From Bacteroidales bacterium (lineage in GTDB: Bacteria > Bacteroidota > Bacteroidia > Bacteroidales > UBA932), in NCBI GenBank assembly GCA_016303175.1, contig JAEDMF010000092.1, positions 1-6,542 of the forward strand: a stretch of DNA of 6,542 nt. The letters run 5' to 3'. Position 1 is the first letter of the stretch. Each line of letters opens with the position of its first letter. Under the pieces are notes generated by a model. It had not been told where the DNA came from and searched no databases. It saw only the letters and a list, made by a program, of their open reading frames with translations. Below, in pieces: positions 1 through 6,542 of this stretch. Both the position numbers and the translations under genes were made by a program.

Positions 1-2783
1 CGGCCGTATATACTGCGTTCCTTTCTCTTTCCTTGAGCGTCAAATTCCTCGTCGGCAGGGCCTTCGTACAAGGCCAAATCAGGGTTTGCGACACTGAGCA
101 GCATTCTGTCCTTCGCCGCAAGGGAGTACATACGCATACAGGGGCTTGCCTTGCAGACAAGTTTGTCCACAGAACCTTCCTCAAAAACGGCGGCACCTAC
201 GCAACCGCTTTCCTCGTCTCTAACGGCGTGCAGAGCGTCAGTACGGGAAATAACGCTATAGCGGGGGGCCTTGCCGGACTTTGCAGCCTCTCTTGAGGCG
301 GCGGTTGACCCGGAGCAACAGCCCTGCGCGGCGCCGGGACGCACTGCATACACATAGGAAGCATTGTCTGCACCATCCTCCGAATGCTTGAGATAGGCCA
401 GTTCGAAACGGCCCTCGTTGGGCTCGTCCGTCTCTTCGTCCAAAGAATGCTGGAGGCCACGCTCATACACCAAATTGCGGGCGTCTTCCAGATAATAGAC
501 ATTGCCCAGACAGTCAGTCAGGGCCGTCTTGCCTCTGAAAGTCTTGCGAATATCTTCGGGATTGTCAGTGCAATTCTGGAACAGAGTGGTGTGGATTTCA
601 CCCCTGCCCTTTATGCCGCTGCCCATACAGATTATCCTGTCGCCGAAGGCAAAGAAGGACTTGCGGGCCCATAGACTGCCGTCATATTTGTCGTGGTCGT
701 GGAGTATCATCGCATAGGCGCCGAAACGTCCCCTGTCAGTTTCAGGATCGACCTGATGCATCACGGAACCGGCAAACCACTGGTCCGAGAGCAGCATTTC
801 CTCGTAACCGGACCACTCATCTACATTCAGCACATTGGCTTTCATCTGCTCCATAGGAATCACCGCAGCCGTAGTGCCGGGAATGTGTCTCCAGTCCCAG
901 CCGGGATTTTTGAAGCCGTCGGCATCAATCTGCATACTTCCGTAACAGAGATAGCGGCCGTAATGGTTGGCTTTCTGGTAAGTCTCCGCGGCCCACATAT
1001 AACGGGAGAAACCGGCTATCGTTACAAGATGCTCGCCGCTGCGTACTGACATTGAGCAATTAAAAGGATAGGAGCGTACGCCCTGGGGAGCCGACTCGGC
1101 GCTTATGCCCTGCTTTAGGAAGGCCTTGCGGTATGCTCCCTTGTCGGGGCAGAGGCGCAGATAGGCCGAAGCCAGTTCCTTGTCCAGCTCGGGAGCGGCC
1201 TGGGCAAGAAGGGCGAACTGTTTGGGTTCTAGGGCACCCTTGCCGTCGGGATGGCGGCCTGACATGGCCAGGGGGAAGTATTTTCCGTTGCAATAGAAAC
1301 GCATTTCCAGCAGGGCCCGCTTGAGGTTGTCATAACTCTGCTGAGAAAGCGCGTATTGTGTGCCGGCGAGCATCCAGGCGGCGCGTACCGCTCCTTCCAG
1401 ACCTCCAACAGCATAGGCGGGATAAGCCTTGCGGTGGTGCTGCACCGTGCCGTCCTCCTTCATACAGGGCTTCAGGCCCGACACATATTCAAAGCCATTG
1501 TCTATCCAGTGTTTCAAGGCAAGAAAATAAGACCTCTTGCGGGGACCGTCTTCCAGCATTATTATGGCTGCCATCCTACCCAAAAGATAGGTATTGAAGG
1601 CGTCGATGTCCACTCCTGGCACTGCAGGAGGCAGTTTACATTCGCCCACACCGGAAAACCACTCCATCGCCTGCTGAACCGGGGAATCCAGACCCGCCTT
1701 GCGCAGCACGTCCTGCATCACCACAGGAGCATTGTAGAAGTTGCGCATACTGTAGCCGAGATGGTGGAGAGTGCCCATGGCGCTGCCTGCGGCAAAGCCC
1801 TCATCGAGAAGATGACGCACCATTGCCAGATACATCTGCTCCAATTCCGCCTTTTCGCTCTCCGAAGCGGAGGCGTTCCAGGCCACTGCAATGTCGAACA
1901 TCAAATCGTTGTAGGGACGCAGGAGCTGATGTTCCTTTCTCCAGCGCGCGGTCGCGTCCTTTATACCTATATTGAAATAAGTCTCAGCATAACGGGTGAA
2001 GAAGATGGGCTTGTCTATGCAGAGGGAATAACTCTTCTTCAAGGATTCAAGGCTACGGGGCTTCTTACCCTTTGTGAGCAGAGCAACGTAATTGTCGCGT
2101 ATGGTCTTGAACTGTGCGGCGTCTTCGGGCAGAAAAGCCCTCCTGTCCATACGGAGCACCTTGTCCCAGTGCTTGTTGAGCAGAAGCCAGTGCACGTCCG
2201 TGTCAGGATTGATGAAACGGGAGTCAAAACCCGCCGTATGGTAACGTACATCCTCGAAAACGGAGGGTATAATGCCGTCGAAGAAGAGCGTGCCCTGCTG
2301 CGAGGGTCCCTTGATTTCAAGTTTCACCGCGTCCATATCGGGGAGAGGCCTGCCTGCCATATCCCGGAAAGGCACCCAGGCACCCCTCCAACCCTGAAAA
2401 TTGAGGCCGTGGGTGAAGTGGCAGCACTCATTGCCATTCTTTAGAAAACTCACGCGAAGGGAATCTGCCTCACTTGCCTCCGGACTGTAAACCCAGAACA
2501 CGAAAGTGGATATGGATGTTTCCTTGGGGTCAGGATTGAAATGCTTGAAAGGCACGGGGGCGTCCAGAAGTATGGAGGGCGAAGGAGAGTTCCAGTCCCA
2601 ACGCAGGGAGGAGGAGCCGTTCTTGAAGTGCAGGGGCGATATGCTGAGCGCAGAAGAGGCATCAAGGGCCTTTGCGGGCTCTACCGTCTGTTCGAAACTC
2701 AGAAATTCCTTGCAATCAAAATCCACGGAAGCGATAAGACTTTGACACACAAGAATATTCAGAATTAAGGCAAGGGTCTTCAT
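1..2783 (-). CDS. Chondroitin sulfate ABC lyase, polysaccharide lyase family 8 (3'-truncated by window edge)
   Basis: The frame is open without a stop from ATG at 2783 to base 1, giving 927 residues of an enzyme family usually about 1000-1020 long; the end is cut by the window. PL8 lyases break the hexosaminide-uronic acid bond of chondroitin/dermatan sulfate by beta-elimination. Residues 1 to about 20 look like a signal peptide (MKTLALILNILVC...) without a proper lipobox, suggesting a periplasmic or secreted enzyme. About 20-180 is the N-terminal beta-sandwich (FQGWRGAWV; ends near DVRYHTAG), about 190-540 the helical catalytic domain, and about 565 onwards the beta domains. Family landmarks are NTYLLGR, DGTVQHHRKAYPAY, SGRHPDG, APQG, WAAETYQKANHYGRY and GWDWRHIPGTT. 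By recalled comparison with the Proteus vulgaris and B. thetaiotaomicron enzymes, the catalytic residues are H450, Y457, R510 and E600, with H341 for dermatan. The start at 2783 is preferred because GGAG lies 5 bases upstream; the overlapping ATG at 2786 would add one Met. It is the fourth gene of the operon. The family call is secure; exact specificity is inferred. Confidence 0.95.
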   Translation of the reverse strand, partial: MKTLALILNILVCQSLIASVDFDCKEFLSFEQTVEPAKALDASSALSISPLHFKNGSSSLRWDWNSPSPSILLDAPVPFKHFNPDPKETSISTFVFWVYSPEASEADSLRVSFLKNGNECCHFTHGLNFQGWRGAWVPFRDMAGRPLPDMDAVKLEIKGPSQQGTLFFDGIIPSVFEDVRYHTAGFDSRFINPDTDVHWLLLNKHWDKVLRMDRRAFLPEDAAQFKTIRDNYVALLTKGKKPRSLESLKKSYSLCIDKPIFFTRYAETYFNIGIKDATARWRKEHQLLRPYNDLMFDIAVAWNASASESEKAELEQMYLAMVRHLLDEGFAAGSAMGTLHHLGYSMRNFYNAPVVMQDVLRKAGLDSPVQQAMEWFSGVGECKLPPAVPGVDIDAFNTYLLGRMAAIIMLEDGPRKRSYFLALKHWIDNGFEYVSGLKPCMKEDGTVQHHRKAYPAYAVGGLEGAVRAAWMLAGTQYALSQQSYDNLKRALLEMRFYCNGKYFPLAMSGRHPDGKGALEPKQFALLAQAAPELDKELASAYLRLCPDKGAYRKAFLKQGISAESAPQGVRSYPFNCSMSVRSGEHLVTIAGFSRYMWAAETYQKANHYGRYLCYGSMQIDADGFKNPGWDWRHIPGTTAAVIPMEQMKANVLNVDEWSGYEEMLLSDQWFAGSVMHQVDPETDRGRFGAYAMILHDHDKYDGSLWARKSFFAFGDRIICMGSGIKGRGEIHTTLFQNCTDNPEDIRKTFRGKTALTDCLGNVYYLEDARNLVYERGLQHSLDEETDEPNEGRFELAYLKHSEDGADNASYVYAVRPGAAQGCCSGSTAASREAAKSGKAPRYSVISRTDALHAVRDEESGCVGAAVFEEGSVDKLVCKASPCMRMYSLAAKDRMLLSVANPDLALYEGPADEEFDAQGKRKERSIYG

Positions 2784-3778
2784 CATTTCTCCAGAATATT
2801 GATTACAAATTTCTTTGTCTCAGTCTTGGAGCCCAGAAAACTGTAACTGCTGCAGATGGCAGTGGCCTTGTATGTACCAGGAGTGTCGTATGTATGGGAA
2901 AAACTCCTGAGACCGTTCTGGAGGTTCTTCAGTACTGTGCCCTTGTCAGGCTCCACGATATTCAGAGTCATAGGTGTAGTGAACACCCAGGCGTCTATGC
3001 CCTCATCCATAGCCGTGGCTGTACAGCCTTTGAACAAAAGCGGCGCCGAACTGTCATTGAACTTAATGCTCGGGTCGGTCTTTTCGTTGACCCTGTAGGG
3101 CTCAAAACATTCGTTCATCGTAATGGGCGTGAACTCAAAATTGGACAAATCCATTTCCGTATCTTCGGCATCAGGAAGAATCACCTTCAGGCTACCTTTC
3201 ACGCGGTATGTCCTCTGCGCGTTGTTGTTGGTCCATCTGGGATGCCAATGAAAAGCAAGGCACATATTCTCTATGTGTCCGCTCAAATCGTAGTCGTGCA
3301 GTTCCCAATTCCAACCCGTAGCCGAAGTATTTAGATCATTGAACTCGAGTTTTGTCCATCCCTCGATATTACCGTCTTGATCCATCTTAGTCTCCAATTC
3401 CTTAATCGTGGCCCTGTCGGCATCGCCGTCGTTGCCTAACAGCCCGGGAAAGCCAGTGGTTACATAAATATCAAGACCTCCTCCAAAGCCGTAACTGCCC
3501 TGGAGATTGAGAGTAAGTGTTGCTCCTTCAACCTGGTCCACAGGCACCTCAGTGCGGTATCTCAGGTCATACTGTTCACCTTCTTCGCCACTGTAAAACA
3601 CAATATTGTCCACCTCGCCCTCGAGGTTGAATACCACAGGGTCCCCGGCAAGATAGGTATTGGAAGAATCCAGAGTGAGAAGATAATCCAGTTTGGGCTC
3701 CAAATCCTTCGAATGGCAGCCTGTCAGTCCCGAAAGCACGAGCCCCGCAAGGCATATATATGTAAGTTTTCTTACCAT
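2783..3778 (-). CDS. Surface glycan-binding-type lipoprotein (SusE position), DUF5017-like with C-terminal PKD-like domain
   Basis: This 331-residue protein begins with a clear lipoprotein signal: MVRKL, a hydrophobic core, and lipobox LTGC with lipidated C21. The following HSKDLE carries the lysine/acidic pattern of Bacteroidota surface-export signals. Residues about 30-115 hold an Ig-like stretch with AGDPVVFNLEG and DNIVFYSGEEGEQY, resembling the DUF5017 family found beside SusD proteins. The middle, about 120-250, is unassigned; it is rich in aromatics (GWNWELHDYD at 155-164, FHWHPRW at 176-182) that could stack on sugars. About 255-331 looks PKD-like, with FSHTYDTPGTY at 293-303. Its place directly after susD and before a chondroitin lyase suggests a cell-surface glycosaminoglycan-binding protein. 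It shows no catalytic motif. Its ATG lies inside the end of susD (7-base overlap) with only a weak ribosome site, so translational coupling is likely. The lipoprotein call is firm; the domain names come from remembered motifs, and ligand binding is inferred. Confidence 0.82.
   Translation of the reverse strand: MVRKLTYICLAGLVLSGLTGCHSKDLEPKLDYLLTLDSSNTYLAGDPVVFNLEGEVDNIVFYSGEEGEQYDLRYRTEVPVDQVEGATLTLNLQGSYGFGGGLDIYVTTGFPGLLGNDGDADRATIKELETKMDQDGNIEGWTKLEFNDLNTSATGWNWELHDYDLSGHIENMCLAFHWHPRWTNNNAQRTYRVKGSLKVILPDAEDTEMDLSNFEFTPITMNECFEPYRVNEKTDPSIKFNDSSAPLLFKGCTATAMDEGIDAWVFTTPMTLNIVEPDKGTVLKNLQNGLRSFSHTYDTPGTYKATAICSSYSFLGSKTETKKFVINILEK
2789..2792 (-). promoter_or_regulatory. Shine-Dalgarno-like GGAG before the PL8 lyase, inside the end of the preceding gene
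   Basis: GGAG on the minus strand lies within the last codons of the preceding lipoprotein gene. It is 5 bases from the ATG at 2783 and only 2 bases from the ATG at 2786, which favours the second ATG as the lyase start. The TGA stop of the lipoprotein gene overlaps both ATGs, so the lyase is probably translated by ribosomes finishing the upstream gene. Confidence 0.5.
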
Positions 3779-5511
3779 AACTTATTCTGTTCTAGTTTGT
3801 TGTTTACACCGAGCTCGACCGCGGGTATGGGAAAATAGATGTGCCTTTGGTGCACTGAAGTTCCCATAGCGGAGGCAATTTTGGAAGTATTATCCTTTTC
3901 CCATCTGCTGTCTGCCGCCCAGGTGCTGTACTCGTTCATCTCCTGCACGTATATGCCCCAGCGTATGAGGTCGAACCTGCGCAGGGACTCGAAACAGAGT
4001 TCGCGTGCCCTTTCATTGCGCACTATGCTGCGGAAGGCGGCCGCATCGAAAGTGGAGTATGGAGCCGTTGATATGCCGGCCCTGTCTCGCACTTCCACAA
4101 GAGCATCGTAAGCCTGCTGCGAGGGGCCTCCTTCGTACTCGTTGGCGGCCTCGGCATACATCAGCAGGACATCAGAGTAGCGCAGAAGGGGATAATTGAT
4201 TTTGGTATAGAGGTTCTTGGCCTTCATAACGCCCTCGAACTCCACCTCACGGCGGTATTTACCGCAATTGCGCACGGCAGGAGCGGCCGTAGGATCTACC
4301 GTAGTAGTTTTGTCCGTGACAACACCCGTCTCACTGTTGATGGAAATGGAGCCGTAGGGAGTCTTGTCTATGGAAGCCCGGCACACACCGACGCCACCCA
4401 CACCGAACGGAGCAGCCTTTTCGGAGCCGGCATAGTTATAAGGAGGCATATTCCAATCCTGACGCTTGTCATTGAGTTTGCCTTTCTCCTCAGCTACCTT
4501 GTCTGCACTAAAATATAGGTCCCACAACTTAAGAGAGCCATTGTATTGGGCATAGGAATAATTGCATTTGAAATTCTCGTAGTCCGAACTGCCGGTACTC
4601 AGCAGACCGATGAGGTCGCCTATACGTCCGTTGCTCCAAGAGTCCGCGCTGGTGCGGTCACCCTGAAACTCCACTTCCCACATCGATTCGCGGAATTCCC
4701 TGTCGTACTTGTTGGAAATCATATTCTTGAAGACCGCGGAATAATCCTCGTTCAAGCGGAACAAATCGGATGAAATGACTGCACCCGCATGGTCCATGGC
4801 CTTGCCGTAGCAGTCCTCCTTGCTCAGCGTCGCCCCATCGGGGAAAATGACGCTTGCACCTGCCATAAAAAGGTACACCCTTGAGAGTATGCCGTGAATT
4901 GTATAGTCAGAAATCCTGGAAGGCTGGTCATTGATGCTGTTTTCAACCTTCCCTATGCAGTCCTCCATTTCATCTGCGGCCCATTTCAACACCTCGTACT
5001 GCGGTGTGGCACCGAGTTGGACATCAGCATAAGTCTTGGCCTCAACGCTTCTCAAAGGCACGTCGCCCCAAGCCTGGGCAAGCAGAAAATGATAGTAAGC
5101 CCTGAGGAAACGCGCCTCCGCATTTATGGAGGCAGCCCCTTCGATTTGTGAATCCACGGTCGCGCTGATCAGGGCGTTGGCATTGCGCACACCAGCATAC
5201 AACTGCGTCCACGCCGCATAAATCTCCGATGATGAGGCATCGTGACGGTTCATCTGCAAAGGCACGGTCGTAGTGGACCTGTTAAAGTAAGACAGGTCAT
5301 CTATGTTGGTCATCATCAGGGAGTAGTAGTTGCCGTAGAGGGCTTCGTTGCTCATAGCCCCATATACACCGGCAATGGCTCCAGTAAGTTCTTCTTTCGT
5401 GCTGTAGTAACCGTCCTTGATGATTATTGTAGGCTCCTGATCGAGGAAGGCACAGGAACCGGCACTCACAGCCAAAGCGGCTGATATAAAGATGTTTGCA
5501 AATTTCTTCAT
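3772..5511 (-). CDS. SusD/RagB-family outer-membrane glycan-binding lipoprotein
   Basis: This is a complete 579-residue SusD-family protein, within the usual family range of about 500-650. SusD proteins sit as a lid on the SusC pore at the cell surface and bind the oligosaccharide to be imported. The signal peptide ends in AGSC with lipidated C20, followed by the typical acidic, proline-bearing segment (AFLDQEPT). SusD landmarks appear in order: AEARFLRAYYHFLLAQAWGD at 131-150, LLRYSDVLLMYAEAANE at 442-458, VRDRAG at 474-479, the NERARELCFESLRRFDLIRWG segment around 499-519, and the closing FPIP...NNKLEQN at 560-576. ATG at 5511 was chosen over an in-frame GTG at 5526 because it has GGGAGG 7 bases upstream and starts directly with the MKK signal peptide; the GTG would run through that ribosome site. 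It lies 16 bases after the susC stop. The sequence alone does not show the ligand; the neighbouring PL8 lyase points to chondroitin-type glycosaminoglycans. Confidence 0.95.
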   Translation of the reverse strand: MKKFANIFISAALAVSAGSCAFLDQEPTIIIKDGYYSTKEELTGAIAGVYGAMSNEALYGNYYSLMMTNIDDLSYFNRSTTTVPLQMNRHDASSSEIYAAWTQLYAGVRNANALISATVDSQIEGAASINAEARFLRAYYHFLLAQAWGDVPLRSVEAKTYADVQLGATPQYEVLKWAADEMEDCIGKVENSINDQPSRISDYTIHGILSRVYLFMAGASVIFPDGATLSKEDCYGKAMDHAGAVISSDLFRLNEDYSAVFKNMISNKYDREFRESMWEVEFQGDRTSADSWSNGRIGDLIGLLSTGSSDYENFKCNYSYAQYNGSLKLWDLYFSADKVAEEKGKLNDKRQDWNMPPYNYAGSEKAAPFGVGGVGVCRASIDKTPYGSISINSETGVVTDKTTTVDPTAAPAVRNCGKYRREVEFEGVMKAKNLYTKINYPLLRYSDVLLMYAEAANEYEGGPSQQAYDALVEVRDRAGISTAPYSTFDAAAFRSIVRNERARELCFESLRRFDLIRWGIYVQEMNEYSTWAADSRWEKDNTSKIASAMGTSVHQRHIYFPIPAVELGVNNKLEQNKLW

Positions 5512-5518
5512 AATCTTT

Positions 5519-5524
5519 CCTCCC
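5519..5524 (-). promoter_or_regulatory. Strong Shine-Dalgarno site of the susD-like gene
   Basis: GGGAGG on the minus strand sits 7 bases before the ATG at 5511 and inside the short gap after the susC stop. It decides the susD start against the upstream in-frame GTG at 5526. Strong purine Shine-Dalgarno sites are uncommon in Bacteroidota, where A-rich leaders are more usual. Confidence 0.65.
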
Positions 5525-5527
5525 ACT

Positions 5528-6542
5528 TTAGAATGTTATGCTGAGACCTCCGGTGAAAGCGAAGGCACGGGGATAGGCGGACCAGTCGAAGCCGGGAGTC
5601 AGCACGGAGTTGCGTGTGGAAACCTCGGGGTCGGGGCCGCTGTAGTTTGTTGCCGTGGCTATGTTGTCCGCACTGATATGTATGCGCAGATTCTCGATTT
5701 TAGCCTTGCGCAACAGACGCTGGGGCAGACTGTAACCGAGGGTTATGTTCTTGAGCCTCAGATAGGAACCATCCTCAACCACGCGGGAAGAATAGAGTTC
5801 CATACCGTTTGCATAAACCCTGGGAATATCGCTGTCGGGATTGTTCACGGCGTGATAGCGTCCATTATAGGAAGTAAACTGATTGAGGTTGAGGTTGCGC
5901 CCGGCCTCGAACACCAGCCTGTTGGCATTAAGTATCTGGTTGCCGTAGCTCCACTGCAGGAACACCGTAAGGTCGAAGCCCTTGTAAGTGAAGGTGTTGG
6001 TCATACCGCCTGTGCTGATGGGCTGGCCGCAGCCTATGATGGTGCGGTCGTCGTCATTGATGACTCCGTCGCCATTGATGTCGGTATATTTGGGGTCACC
6101 GGGCTGAACTTTCTCACGGCCTACGGTCTCCACATAGGGAACATTCTGTTTTAGCATACCGCTGTTATTGAAGTCGGAAGCCTTGTAGGTGCCCTCGTAG
6201 AGCAGACCGTACATCATTCCGGAAGGCCTGCCCACCTGGGTAATGTAAGGATACTGGCTGTTGTAGCGCTGATCCCAGGCGATGGTGCTGAGCAGCGAAT
6301 GCTGGCCGTCGTTGAGGGCGGTCACAATGTTCCTGTTGAAGGCCACATTGACGGATGTGCTCCATTCGAAGCCTCCCCTGCGTACGTTGACCGTCTCCAG
6401 GGAGAGTTCCACGCCGGAATTTCTCATCGAGCCGACATTGCGCATCTGGGTGGTATAGCCTGAGGAAGCCGGTATGGTAGCCTCAAGCAGCAAATCGCGG
6501 GTGTTCTTGAGATACCAGTCAAAGGTGAACTTCACCCTGTTG
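5528..6542 (-). CDS. SusC/RagA-family TonB-dependent outer-membrane transporter (C-terminal part only)
   Basis: This is the last 337 residues of a SusC-type transporter, a family usually about 1000 residues long; the N-terminal two thirds, including plug and TonB box, lie beyond the right edge. The frame is already open at the edge (NRVKFTFDWYLKNTRDLLL), so the GTG at 6535 is an internal valine, not a start. Family landmarks are the strand NRVKFTFDWYLKNTRDLL, SGYTTQMRNVGSMRNSGVEL, an EF-hand-like DINGDGVINDDD, the strand KGFDLTVFLQWSYGNQILN, the GSYLRLKNITLGYSLP block, and the closing PGFDWSAYPRAFAF...LSITF. The terminal phenylalanine is typical of proteins assembled by the BAM machinery. SusC imports oligosaccharides across the outer membrane using TonB energy, in complex with the SusD lipoprotein encoded next. 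It is the first operon gene seen in the window. Confidence 0.95.
   Translation of the reverse strand, partial: NRVKFTFDWYLKNTRDLLLEATIPASSGYTTQMRNVGSMRNSGVELSLETVNVRRGGFEWSTSVNVAFNRNIVTALNDGQHSLLSTIAWDQRYNSQYPYITQVGRPSGMMYGLLYEGTYKASDFNNSGMLKQNVPYVETVGREKVQPGDPKYTDINGDGVINDDDRTIIGCGQPISTGGMTNTFTYKGFDLTVFLQWSYGNQILNANRLVFEAGRNLNLNQFTSYNGRYHAVNNPDSDIPRVYANGMELYSSRVVEDGSYLRLKNITLGYSLPQRLLRKAKIENLRIHISADNIATATNYSGPDPEVSTRNSVLTPGFDWSAYPRAFAFTGGLSITF
6047..6082 (-). other. EF-hand-like acidic loop within the SusC-family transporter
   Basis: These bases encode DINGDGVINDDD, a 12-residue loop with the D-x-N-x-D-G spacing of dockerin/EF-hand calcium sites. Such loops recur in this region of SusC transporters. 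Calcium binding is inferred from the motif only. Confidence 0.6.

Noticed and set aside
1356..2444. A 362-codon open frame on the plus strand
   Set aside because: It lies wholly antisense to the PL8 lyase, whose translation matches a known family over its whole length. The plus-strand product has no signal, motif or family resemblance, so it is a codon-bias shadow.
1..2780. An apparent 2.8-kb gene-free or frameshifted region, since no stop-terminated long minus-strand frame is present
   Set aside because: Reading the minus strand by hand gives one uninterrupted PL8 frame. It lacks only a stop codon because the window ends first, so there is no frameshift and no pseudogene.
2739..2783. Lipobox at LVC in the lyase signal peptide
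   Set aside because: The residue before the cysteine is valine, not Gly/Ala/Ser, and the hydrophobic stretch continues past it, so a type I signal peptide is more likely than a lipoprotein signal.
5512..5526. An upstream GTG start for the susD-like gene at 5526
   Set aside because: It would put five extra residues before the signal peptide and translate through the GGGAGG ribosome site that serves the ATG at 5511.
5512..5527. A promoter or terminator between the susC-like and susD-like genes
   Set aside because: The gap is only 16 bases, is filled by the ribosome site, and shows no inverted repeat or Bacteroidota promoter elements.
5492..6154. A 220-codon plus-strand open frame across the susC/susD junction
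   Set aside because: It is antisense to two well-recognised genes and its product is featureless.

Overview
The window is a densely packed, single-strand stretch of a Bacteroidota (most likely Bacteroidales) polysaccharide utilization locus (PUL). All four supportable genes lie on the minus strand, so they are transcribed from the right edge towards the left edge. The phylum call rests on a SusC/SusD pair, relaxed Bacteroidota-type lipoprotein signals with acidic residues just after the lipidated cysteine, and a surface-glycan-binding-type lipoprotein behind susD. The genus cannot be told from the sequence. ATA is the commonest isoleucine codon in the lyase gene.

Layout in transcription order: (1) 5528-6542, the C-terminal third or so of a SusC-family TonB-dependent outer-membrane transporter, cut by the right edge. 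(2) 3772-5511, a complete SusD-family lipoprotein of 579 residues. (3) 2783-3778, a complete 331-residue lipoprotein in the SusE/surface glycan-binding position, resembling DUF5017 proteins at its N-terminus and ending in a PKD-like segment. (4) 1-2783, a family PL8 chondroitin ABC lyase of at least 927 residues. It has no stop codon in the window because it is cut by the left edge, so a search that requires a stop misses it. There is no intergenic space to speak of: a 16-base gap between susC and susD, a 7-base overlap between susD and the third gene, and a 1- or 4-base overlap between the third gene and the lyase. I see no promoter, terminator, RNA gene, mobile element or CRISPR array. Any promoter must lie upstream of susC, beyond the right edge.

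Inferred joint role: the lyase identifies the probable substrate of the whole locus as a uronic-acid glycosaminoglycan (chondroitin sulfate, dermatan sulfate and possibly hyaluronan). The SusD-like and third lipoproteins would capture the glycan at the cell surface, the SusC-like transporter would import it, and the lyase, which has a signal peptide but no good lipobox, would cut chains by beta-elimination to unsaturated disaccharides. The later steps of the pathway (GH88 unsaturated glucuronyl hydrolase, sulfatases, regulator) are not in the window. The residues implicated in both chondroitin and dermatan cleavage are all present in the predicted lyase. The least understood gene is the third lipoprotein. 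I do not see a wholly new system here; this is a recognisable GAG-type PUL with some unusual details.
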